A DNA stretch of 5,379 nt. It comes from Nostoc sp. CHAB 5715 (lineage in GTDB: Bacteria; Cyanobacteriota; Cyanobacteriia; Cyanobacteriales; Nostocaceae). The stretch covers positions 1-5,379 of the forward strand of contig NZ_JAIVFR010000510.1 in the NCBI RefSeq assembly GCF_020829685.1, given 5' to 3'. Under the pieces are notes generated by a model that was given only the letters and a program-made list of their open reading frames with translations, was not told the origin of the DNA and did no database searches. Below, piece after piece: positions 1-5,379 of the stretch. Within the stretch, counting starts at the first letter, position 1. Each line of letters begins with the position of its first letter. A program made the translations under genes and the position numbers.

Positions 1-1998
1 AACCATTCGGGAGATGATGTAATTTTAGACCTGACCGCAACTGCTAATCGTGCTGATGCTCTGAGTATGGTAGGCGTAGCACGGGAAGTAGCAGCTTTAA
101 CTGGTGGAAAGTTGAGCATTCTTGAACCTGGTGAAGTCTCTATTACTAAAAGTGCCGGAAATTTAGCTTTAAAAATTGCCGATACCCAAGCTTGTCCTGC
201 ATACATTGGTACGGTAATTGAACAGGTTAAAATTGCTCCATCTCCCGAATGGTTGCAACAGCGTTTGCGGGCTGCTGGGGTACGTCCCATAAGTAATGTA
301 GTGGACATTACTAATTACGTTTTGTTGGAATGGGGACAACCACTGCACGCCTTTGATTGCGATCGCCTACAATCTGTTGCAAGTAGCGAAAATTTAACAA
401 TTGGTGTTCGCTTCGCCACTGCTGGAGAATCCCTCAAAACCCTGGATGGACAAACTCGCACCTTATCAACCCAAAATTTATTAATTACCGCTAACGACAA
501 ACCCGTAGCACTGGCGGGAGTTATGGGTGGAGAAGAAACAGAAGTCCATCAAGGGACTCAAAGCTTAGTTTTAGAAGCAGCTTTATTTGATTCCGTGGCA
601 ATTCGCCGTTCGTCTCGGAGTGTTGGGTTAAGAAGTGAGGCTTCTGGCAGATATGAACGAGGAGTTAACCGGGCTGAATTGGAAATAGCTAATCGCCGCG
701 CCTTATCCTTAATTAGCGAATTAGCTAGTGGAATTATTGTCCAGCAGGAAATTGCCGACACCCGCCCCGATCCGTCTACTTGGAGTCGTTCTATCGCCCT
801 GCGTTTAGACCGAGTTAATCAGATACTGGGGCCAATCGATTTGGGAGAGGATACAGGTGAACTGCAAAAACAAGACGTTGAGCGCATCCTGACTGCATTG
901 GGATGTCAATTGACTCCTTCAGGAGAAGATACTAACCATCAACCCAGATGGTCAGTTTCTGTTCCACCCTATCGTTACCGCGACTTAGAGCGAGAAATTG
1001 ACTTAATTGAAGAAATCGCCCGTCTTTATGGTTACAACAAATTCTGTGATACTTTACCAGAAAAAGCGGAAGGTGGCTATCTGCCTTTAGATGAGGAATT
1101 GATTCGCAAGTTACGAGCTTTCCTCCGGGCTGAAGGGTTGACAGAATTAATTCACTATTCTTTAGTTAAACCAGGAGAAGACAGACAGATAGTACTGTCA
1201 AACCCATTATTTGCCGAATATTCAGCGCTGCGAAACGATTTGATATCTGGGTTGATTGATGCCTTTCAATACAATTTAGAGCAGGGTAATGATGCCTTGA
1301 ACGGCTTTGAAATCGGGCAAATTTTCTGGCGAGAAGAAGACGGTTTGCAAGAAACAGAAGCCCTTGCTGGGATTGTCGGAGGGGATATTTCCGTTGGGAA
1401 ATGGTCAAAAAGTGGACGCGAAGAACCCATCACCTGGTTTGAAGCTAAAGGCATTTTAGAAAGTGTATTTCGGCAACTTGCCTTGCAGGTAGAATTTCAA
1501 CCCGATCGCCGAGATAATCGCTTACATCCAGGACGTACCGCTTCTCTGTGGATTCGGGGTAACAGACTAGGTATTTTTGGACAACTCCATCCCCAATTGC
1601 GACGAGAAAAAGGCTTACCAGATTCCGTTTATGTTTTCCAGTTGGATCTAGATGTGCTTTTAGATTCTCTGGGAGAAGATGAAGTTCTTGTGCAAACATT
1701 CCAGCCTTATTCTACATATCCGGCTAGCGATCGCGACATCGCCTTTTTCGCACCCGTGAAAATCTCAGTTGCCGAAATTCAAAAAGTAATTACCAAAGCG
1801 GGTAAAGATTTGCTCGAATCAGTGGAATTATTTGATGAATATCGGGGTGAAAATGTCCCCGAAGGGCAACGAAGTTTAGCATTCCGCTTAGTTTATCGGG
1901 CTAGCGATCGCACTCTTACTGAGGCAGAAGTTGAACCAGTACACAATAAAGTCCGCGAAGACTTGGTGGAAAAATTCGGCGTTAACCTGAGAAGTTAG
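1..1998 (+). CDS. pheT: Phenylalanine--tRNA ligase beta subunit, 5'-truncated by the window edge
   Basis: This gene encodes the beta chain of cytoplasmic phenylalanyl-tRNA synthetase, which with PheS forms an (alpha-beta)2 enzyme that charges tRNA-Phe with phenylalanine using ATP. The frame is open from base 1, and the first residues ([20 protein letters not shown]) are typical PheT sequence, so the ATG at 67 is internal and not the start. The 665 residues seen compare with about 800 for the family; the missing part is the N-terminal tRNA-binding OB-fold region. Visible domains are the B3/B4 domain at about 232-744 (motifs [22 protein letters not shown] split around 295-357), the B5 domain at about 790-1050 ([24 protein letters not shown]), the catalytic-like core at about 1080-1690, and the C-terminal FDX-ACB anticodon-binding domain at about 1699-1995 ([10 protein letters not shown]). 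It is intact to its TAG stop. No clear intrinsic terminator follows. Confidence 0.97.
   Translation, partial: NHSGDDVILDLTATANRADALSMVGVAREVAALTGGKLSILEPGEVSITKSAGNLALKIADTQACPAYIGTVIEQVKIAPSPEWLQQRLRAAGVRPISNVVDITNYVLLEWGQPLHAFDCDRLQSVASSENLTIGVRFATAGESLKTLDGQTRTLSTQNLLITANDKPVALAGVMGGEETEVHQGTQSLVLEAALFDSVAIRRSSRSVGLRSEASGRYERGVNRAELEIANRRALSLISELASGIIVQQEIADTRPDPSTWSRSIALRLDRVNQILGPIDLGEDTGELQKQDVERILTALGCQLTPSGEDTNHQPRWSVSVPPYRYRDLEREIDLIEEIARLYGYNKFCDTLPEKAEGGYLPLDEELIRKLRAFLRAEGLTELIHYSLVKPGEDRQIVLSNPLFAEYSALRNDLISGLIDAFQYNLEQGNDALNGFEIGQIFWREEDGLQETEALAGIVGGDISVGKWSKSGREEPITWFEAKGILESVFRQLALQVEFQPDRRDNRLHPGRTASLWIRGNRLGIFGQLHPQLRREKGLPDSVYVFQLDLDVLLDSLGEDEVLVQTFQPYSTYPASDRDIAFFAPVKISVAEIQKVITKAGKDLLESVELFDEYRGENVPEGQRSLAFRLVYRASDRTLTEAEVEPVHNKVREDLVEKFGVNLRS
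359..366. repeat. HIP1 octamer GCGATCGC
   Basis: This is a perfect copy of the highly iterated palindrome found at high frequency in many cyanobacterial genomes. It lies inside pheT and supports a cyanobacterial origin for the window. Confidence 0.85.
1727..1734. repeat. HIP1 octamer GCGATCGC
   Basis: This perfect HIP1 copy lies in the FDX-ACB domain of pheT. It is embedded in the longer word GGCTAGCGATCGC, encoding Ala-Ser-Asp-Arg, which recurs about 180 bp downstream in the same gene. Confidence 0.85.
1904..1911. repeat. HIP1 octamer GCGATCGC
   Basis: This is the third perfect HIP1 copy in pheT. It shares the 13-bp context GGCTAGCGATCGC and the encoded Ala-Ser-Asp-Arg with the copy at 1727. 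Confidence 0.85.
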
Positions 1999-2158
1999 AA
2001 GTTACGAGTTTTTTAGCTGGTTTTTCGCGTCAGTTTTACCCCACCCTAACCCTCCCCTTGGAAAGGCTACGGTGTACACACAAGTCGGAAAAACTTCATC
2101 CACCAAAGAATTGCGGTGCGTTACGCTGGCGTGACAAAGCTAAATTGTTGCAATCATG
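1999..2158. other. Noncoding intergenic segment with repeat remnants
   Basis: This stretch after pheT holds no convincing gene. A C-rich motif at about 2039-2060 (CCCCACCCTAACCCTCCCC) resembles the left arm of a C-rich/G-rich palindromic repeat I recognise from cyanobacterial intergenic regions; the matching G-rich right arm is absent, leaving only a tiny CCTT/AAGG stem. A perfect palindrome GTGTACAC lies at 2072-2079. A weak hairpin with arms GTTACGC (2120-2126) and GCGTGAC (2129-2135) follows. A T6 run at 2009-2014 has no strong stem before it, so I do not call a terminator. Assignment to known repeat families is from memory and needs a genome-wide search. Confidence 0.5.
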
Positions 2159-2181
2159 GCGATGCCTGCGGCGGGCATCGC
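2159..2181. repeat. GC-rich hairpin (8-bp perfect stem, 7-nt loop)
   Basis: Arms GCGATGCC (2159-2166) and GGCATCGC (2174-2181) enclose the loop TGCGGCG. In the second 63-bp unit the right arm reads GGCTACGC, so two central pairs are lost and the hairpin is imperfect. No T-run follows directly, so it does not look like an intrinsic terminator. Confidence 0.75.
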
Positions 2182-2284
2182 CAACGCATTTGTTATTTCG
2201 GCGAACTCATTTGTTATTTTTGCGATGCCTGCGGCGGGCTACGCCAACGCATTTGTTATTTTGGCGAACTCATTTGTTATTTCG
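2159..2284. repeat. Two tandem copies of a 63-bp unit with 21-bp inner periodicity
   Basis: Unit 1 spans 2159-2221 and unit 2 spans 2222-2284. They match at 58 of 63 positions, differing at unit positions 19-20, 41 and 62-63. Each unit starts with the palindromic block GCGATGCCTGCGGCGGGC and ends with two copies of AACKCATTTGTTATTT (K is G or T). The four copies of that word start at 2183, 2204, 2246 and 2267, so all spacings are multiples of 21 bp. The leading block resembles a GC-rich palindromic repeat widespread in heterocystous cyanobacteria (recognised from memory). Because 63 and 21 are multiples of three, the array stays open in more than one frame, which produces spurious ORFs. Confidence 0.85.
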
Positions 2285-2299
2285 GCGTGTCCATATCTA

Positions 2300-2432
2300 T
2301 AATATAGCAATCCTAAATGAGTCGTGAAAAATATAGATAAGGAAACGAACCGCCAAGAACGCCAAGGACGCAAAGATAAGAAAGAAAAAAGAGATATATA
2401 ATTTTCACAAATGATTTAGGACTGCTATATTA
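2300..2432. mobile_element. MITE-like element with 31-bp terminal inverted repeats
   Basis: The left arm (2300-2330) and the reverse complement of the right arm (2402-2432) match at 27 of 31 positions; both begin TAATATAGCA and share the core TCCTAAAT and the inner end GTGAAAA. The 133-bp length, absence of any ORF and AT-rich ends fit a nonautonomous miniature inverted-repeat element. The TATAGCA-type ends and TA dinucleotides at the borders suggest mobilisation by an IS630/Tc1-mariner-type transposase, but the palindromic AT-rich ends make any TA target duplication ambiguous. The family assignment is inference. The right end is 72 bp upstream of the NACHT gene start. Confidence 0.75.
2350..2376. 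repeat. Three degenerate 9-bp tandem repeats inside the MITE
   Basis: The interior of the element reads as three successive versions of CGCCAAGRA (CGCCAAGAA, CGCCAAGGA, CGCAAAGAT). The purine-rich tract continues to about 2394. This low-complexity core contrasts with the AT-rich terminal inverted repeats. Confidence 0.65.
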
Positions 2433-2449
2433 CTCAACAGTCTTTACTA

Positions 2450-2465
2450 TATAATTTGGTATAAT
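2450..2465 (+). promoter_or_regulatory. Predicted promoter -10 region of the NACHT/WD40 pair
   Basis: Two consensus TATAAT boxes lie at 2450-2455 and 2460-2465. The second is preceded by TGG, giving TGGTATAAT, an extended -10 that can work with a weak -35; no good TTGACA is present at the expected distance (about 2437-2442). Initiation about 7 nt downstream of the second box would give a leader of roughly 33 nt before the ATG at 2505. This is a motif-based prediction in an AT-rich region. Confidence 0.5.
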
Positions 2466-2504
2466 CCCACTCATAAAAAAATAGTAAATTTTCGGTAATC
2501 AACG

Positions 2505-4115
2505 ATGATAGAATTTGCCGCCATTACTTCAGTAATTACTCCCATAATTAAAAAATATGCTCCTCAAGCTGGTCAACTAATCATTAAACAAGCTCAAAAA
2601 AACGAAGCTGTTATCAAAATTCTAAAGGAGTTAAAACTCAATCCTACCCAAATTCCTGATGATGTTGATACTGTTTATGTTTACGCTCTGGTAAGGTATG
2701 GTGTATTTAAACCTGAAGCAATTTTAAACCTGTTTAAAGAGAAAGTAATTAAAGATTATTTTTGGGATGCTTACAGTTCTAATGCTCCCTTTAAGTTCGT
2801 AGAAGATACAAAAATTTTTCTTAATAAAAATAGCCAACTAAAAACTCAGATAATCAAATCTAAAGTTGAGTTTTTGGGTGAATTAGAAGAGTTTTTGGGT
2901 GAATTAGAAGAATTTGGGGAAGCTTTTATTGCAGTTGCTAAACAAACGAAGTCTTCAAAATTTCAGCCTTATCCAGATTGGGATTTAGATGTTTATCCCA
3001 AAGAGTTTAAAGCCTTAATGTTTGAAAAAACTCGCTTGTTTTGCGGTCGTGATTTTGTTTTCAATGCTATTCAAGAATTCTTCACAACTAAAAGTAAGGG
3101 TTATTTTAGTGTAATTGGGGATGCAGGGATGGGTAAAAGTGCGATCGCAGCTAAATACGTTTTAGCTACTAAATACCCTTGTTATTTTAATGTTTTCGCA
3201 GAAGGACGCAACAAACCAGAAAAGTTTTTAGACAGTATTCGTAAACAGTTAATTAAGCATTGTTCTCTCCAAAATGCAGACAACGCTGATTTAAGAACTT
3301 TACTGCAAAAAGCCAGTGAAGCACTAAAGGGACAAAAACTTGTAATTGTTGTTGATGCACTAGATGAAGTAGAACAAGAAGGAAATGGTAATCTTTTAGA
3401 TTTACCACAAAATATTCCTGATGGAGTCTATTTTTTACTGACCAGACGACCTTATAATCAAGAAACAAAACGTTTAATTTTGTCTCCAGATACTCCTGTA
3501 GATGAATTGGATTTAAGAAAAGACGAATATAAAAATTTTAGTGCAGAAGATGTGAAAGAGTACCTTCATCTATTTCTCAATGCTGATAAAGACTATAAAG
3601 ATCAATTGAAAAAATGGATTACAGACCGCAAGATTGCTGAACATAACTTTATTGAAGAAGTGGCGGCTAAGAGCGAAAATAATTTCATGTATTTGCGTTA
3701 TGTATTACCTTGGATTGCTGAAGGTAAATATAGTAATTTGACCTTACAGGGATTACCACAAGGTCTTAAAGATTATTATCATGTTCATTGGCTGCGGATG
3801 GATATGGAAAATGAATCCAATGAAATGAAAGTAAAAATTTTGTATATGTTAGTAGAAAGAGGTGAACCGATATCTTTAAAGATGATTGCAGAAATTCTTG
3901 ATCAGGATGAATCTTATGTGAAGTCAGTTTTCAAGGATTGGGTGGAATATATAACAGAAAAACTTAATAAAAATGAAAAAACAACTTACTATAATATTTA
4001 TCATCTAAGTTTTCTGGAATTTCTCAAAGAGCAAGACAAATTAGATAAAGGTCGAAAATTATTTAAAGAAGTTAATCAACGTATAGCTGATTACCTGGAG
4101 CAGAGGATTGCATAA
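2505..4115 (+). CDS. NACHT/STAND-type P-loop NTPase with unassigned helical N-terminal domain
   Basis: The 536-aa product is a predicted cytoplasmic signalling ATPase of the STAND class. Residues 1 to about 150 form a mainly helical region of unknown function (notable segment VDTVYVYALVRYGVFKP, 54-70) ending in a charged segment with two FLGELEE copies (123-136). A GRDFVF lead-in (181-186) precedes Walker A GDAGMGKS (205-212; K211, S212). Walker B is VIVVDALDE (280-288; D284, D287, E288), with a sensor-like LLTRRP at 311-316. LPQGLKDYYHVHW (418-430, split by L) and YHLSFLEFL (499-507) are typical of the helical and winged-helix part after the NACHT core. An in-frame TAA at 2496-2498 makes ATG 2505 the longest start; no clear Shine-Dalgarno precedes it. 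There is no signal peptide or membrane segment. The protein ends before any sensor repeats; these lie in the next gene, one base away. A defence or cell-death role is inference; NTPase identity is secure, the exact subfamily less so. Confidence 0.88.
   Translation: MIEFAAITSVITPIIKKYAPQAGQLIIKQAQKNEAVIKILKELKLNPTQIPDDVDTVYVYALVRYGVFKPEAILNLFKEKVIKDYFWDAYSSNAPFKFVEDTKIFLNKNSQLKTQIIKSKVEFLGELEEFLGELEEFGEAFIAVAKQTKSSKFQPYPDWDLDVYPKEFKALMFEKTRLFCGRDFVFNAIQEFFTTKSKGYFSVIGDAGMGKSAIAAKYVLATKYPCYFNVFAEGRNKPEKFLDSIRKQLIKHCSLQNADNADLRTLLQKASEALKGQKLVIVVDALDEVEQEGNGNLLDLPQNIPDGVYFLLTRRPYNQETKRLILSPDTPVDELDLRKDEYKNFSAEDVKEYLHLFLNADKDYKDQLKKWITDRKIAEHNFIEEVAAKSENNFMYLRYVLPWIAEGKYSNLTLQGLPQGLKDYYHVHWLRMDMENESNEMKVKILYMLVERGEPISLKMIAEILDQDESYVKSVFKDWVEYITEKLNKNEKTTYYNIYHLSFLEFLKEQDKLDKGRKLFKEVNQRIADYLEQRIA
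2868..2909 (+). repeat. Perfect 21-bp tandem duplication in the NTPase gene
   Basis: The 21-bp unit at 2868-2888 is followed directly by an identical unit at 2889-2909. Each encodes the seven residues EFLGELE (122-128 and 129-135), and a third partial copy (GAATTTGGGGAA) follows. The unit is in frame and has heptad length, so copy-number change would lengthen an amphipathic acidic helix without breaking the gene. Confidence 0.95.
3141..3148. repeat. HIP1 octamer GCGATCGC
   Basis: This is the only perfect HIP1 copy in the NACHT/WD40 pair. It overlaps the codons just after the Walker A lysine-serine (Ser-Ala-Ile-Ala). Confidence 0.85.
4102..4106 (+). promoter_or_regulatory. Shine-Dalgarno-like AGAGG for the WD40 gene
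   Basis: AGAGG lies inside the last codons of the NTPase gene, 10 nt before the ATG at 4117. It supports that start and suggests coupled translation, with ribosomes ending at TAA 4113-4115 and restarting one base later. Confidence 0.5.
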
Positions 4116-4116
4116 A

Positions 4117-5379
4117 ATGGGTGAAATTGCTACTAAATTTGCCTCACAAACAGACGAAGTTAAAAATTTGTTTCTAGGTAAACGTGCTGAAAGCAACTTA
4201 AAAGCGGGTAACTGCAAAAAATATTATCAAATTCTCACAAATTTTGATTTTATTTCTCTGAAAATTCAATATCCTCGATTTGGAGTAGAAGCTCTAATTA
4301 GGGATTATGCTTTGATTTATGACCCAGAGGTATTGGAGAATTTAGAACAAGATGAGAAACTAGACTCCGAACAAATCAAAATCCTGAAATTAATTCAAGA
4401 TGCGCTACGGTTATCAGCCCATGTTTTGAATCAAGACCAAACCCAATTAGTAGAACAATTATGGGGAAGGTTGCAGAGTTTTCCCCAGCCAGAAATTCAG
4501 CAAATTTTGAAAGATGCAGCACAAACTAAAAATGAAAATATCTGGTTACGTCCTGTTACAGCCAGCTTAACTACTCCAGGTGGAAACCTACGCCGTACCC
4601 TTATTGGTCATAATAAGTCAGTAAAAGCAGTAGCCCTGACCCCAGATGGCAAAAAAGCTGTTTCCGGCTCTAATGATAACACCTTAAAACTATGGGATTT
4701 AGATACTGGAAGAGAAATTTGTACTCTCATTGGTCATAATAACTCGGTAAAAGCAATAGCCATAACCCCAGATGGCAAAAAAGTCCTTTCTGGTTCTAAT
4801 GACAACACCTTAAAACTATGGGATTTAGATACAGAAACAGAAATTTATACTCTCACTTATACCTTCACTGGTCATAATAATTCTGTAAAAGCAGTAGCCA
4901 TGACCCCAGATGGTCAAAAAGCCATTTCTGGTTCTGATGACAAGAACCTGAAACTGTGGGATTTAGAGACAAAAAGGGAAATTTATACCTTTATTGGTCA
5001 TAAGGACTCGGTAAAAGCAGTAGCCATGACCCCAGATGGTAAAAAAGCCATTTCTGGTTCAAATGACAACACCCTGAAAATGTGGGATTTAGATACAGAA
5101 AAAGAAATTTATATCCTTACTTATACCTTTATTGGTCATAAAAACCCAATAAATGCAGTAGCCATAACCCCAGATGGCAAAATAGCCATTTCTGGTTCTG
5201 TTGACAAGAACCTGAAACTGTGGGATTTAGAGGCAAGAAGGGAAGTTTATACCCTCACTGGTCATAAGGACTCGATAAATTCAGTAGCCATAACCCCAGA
5301 TGGTAAAACTGGCCTTTCTTGTTCTGATGACAACACCCTAAAACTGTGGGATTTAAAGCTAGGAAGGGAAATTTATACC
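4117..5379 (+). CDS. WD40 beta-propeller protein with helical N-terminal linker, 3'-truncated by the window edge
   Basis: The frame is open from ATG 4117 to the last base (421 codons, no stop), so the protein continues outside the window. Residues 1 to about 155 are mostly helical (LKLIQDALRLSAHVLNQDQT at about 87-106, then LWGRLQSFPQPEIQQIL) and match, from memory, the linker between NACHT core and propeller in fused cyanobacterial proteins. Six WD40 blades follow, with Gly-His at 164, 206, 252, 294, 340 and 382 and Trp-Asp at 193, 235, 281, 323, 369 and 411; each carries TPDGK and SGS-like turns. WD40 propellers usually need about seven blades, so at least one more is expected. The product probably acts as sensor or autoinhibitory partner of the upstream NTPase (inference). 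The blades are nearly identical at DNA level, indicating recent amplification or gene conversion. The start is set by the TAA-A-ATG junction and an AGAGG motif. Confidence 0.9.
   Translation, partial: MGEIATKFASQTDEVKNLFLGKRAESNLKAGNCKKYYQILTNFDFISLKIQYPRFGVEALIRDYALIYDPEVLENLEQDEKLDSEQIKILKLIQDALRLSAHVLNQDQTQLVEQLWGRLQSFPQPEIQQILKDAAQTKNENIWLRPVTASLTTPGGNLRRTLIGHNKSVKAVALTPDGKKAVSGSNDNTLKLWDLDTGREICTLIGHNNSVKAIAITPDGKKVLSGSNDNTLKLWDLDTETEIYTLTYTFTGHNNSVKAVAMTPDGQKAISGSDDKNLKLWDLETKREIYTFIGHKDSVKAVAMTPDGKKAISGSNDNTLKMWDLDTEKEIYILTYTFIGHKNPINAVAITPDGKIAISGSVDKNLKLWDLEARREVYTLTGHKDSINSVAITPDGKTGLSCSDDNTLKLWDLKLGREIYT
4600..5379 (+). repeat. WD40-coding repeat array with two-blade higher-order unit
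   Basis: Six blade-coding repeats are spaced 126, 138, 126, 138 and 126 bp apart (measured between Gly-His codons at 4606, 4732, 4870, 4996, 5134 and 5260). The longer spacing comes from a TYTF insertion after blades 2 and 4. Blades 3 and 5 share DKNLKLWDLE, while blades 2, 4 and 6 carry DNTLK. The alternation implies amplification in 264-bp, two-blade units. The array continues past the window edge. Confidence 0.9.

Noticed and set aside
67..69. ATG at 67 as the start of pheT
   Set aside because: The frame is open back to base 1 and the upstream residues ([13 protein letters not shown]) are conserved PheT sequence, so the true start is outside the window.
315..1699. Several short minus-strand ORFs within pheT
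   Set aside because: They are antisense shadows of a strongly conserved coding region, with no recognisable product or start signals.
2159..2181. Hairpin as intrinsic terminator of pheT
   Set aside because: It lies 160 bp after the stop, is not followed by a T-run, and matches a dispersed repeat block.
2159..2284. Possible CRISPR array
   Set aside because: The whole 63-bp unit is repeated with no unique spacers, and there are only two units.
2058..2327. 89-codon plus-strand ORF across the intergenic repeats
   Set aside because: Its sequence is the repeat array read as protein (THLLF and CLRRA repeated), and the array is open in a second frame as well (2116-2307). There is no ribosome site or recognisable domain, and it runs into the MITE arm.
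3253..3468. 71-codon minus-strand ORF within the NTPase gene
   Set aside because: It lies opposite the Walker B region and its sequence is the complement of conserved NTPase codons.
4105..4119. Programmed ribosomal frameshift joining the NTPase and WD40 frames
   Set aside because: There is no classic slippery heptamer or downstream stimulatory stem visible; a good ATG and an AGAGG motif make reinitiation the simpler reading.

Overview
The window looks like a piece of a filamentous (Nostocales-like) cyanobacterial chromosome. The evidence is four perfect HIP1 octamers (GCGATCGC), a cyanobacterial-style pheT, an intergenic region built from short palindromic and tandem repeats plus a MITE-like element, and an AT-rich NACHT/WD40 gene pair of a kind common in these genomes. 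The assignment to lineage is inference from pattern, not from a search.

Layout. (1) Positions 1-1998 hold the 3' four-fifths of pheT, a housekeeping gene cut by the left edge of the window. (2) Positions 1999-2504 are noncoding. They contain a C-rich repeat remnant, a small hairpin, two copies of a 63-bp tandem unit with an inner 21-bp rhythm (2159-2284), a 133-bp element with 31-bp imperfect terminal inverted repeats (2300-2432), and a short AT-rich promoter region with two TATAAT boxes, one of them an extended -10. (3) Positions 2505-4115 encode a complete 536-aa STAND/NACHT-type P-loop NTPase with an unassigned helical N-terminal domain. (4) One nucleotide later, at 4117, a second reading frame starts and runs off the right edge (421 codons seen). 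It encodes an alpha-helical segment followed by at least six WD40 blades.

The two right-hand genes are best read as one functional unit. In many cyanobacterial relatives the NACHT core, helical linker and WD40 propeller form one polypeptide; here they lie in two frames separated by one base, so they are probably translationally coupled and their products probably act together. By analogy with Apaf-1-like STAND proteins and bacterial NACHT defence proteins, the WD40 part would sense or hold the NTPase inactive and the N-terminal domain would be the effector or adaptor. That role is inference; nothing in the window proves defence. The pair differs from pheT in being visibly more AT-rich and having only one HIP1 site in about 2.9 kb against three in 2.0 kb, and it sits beyond a mobile-element remnant, which fits an accessory insertion next to a core gene.

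The most distinctive sequence signals are the split NACHT/WD40 architecture, the alternating 42/46-residue blade spacing (a two-blade repeat unit), a perfect 21-bp tandem duplication in the NTPase gene, and the stacked repeats and MITE just upstream of the pair.
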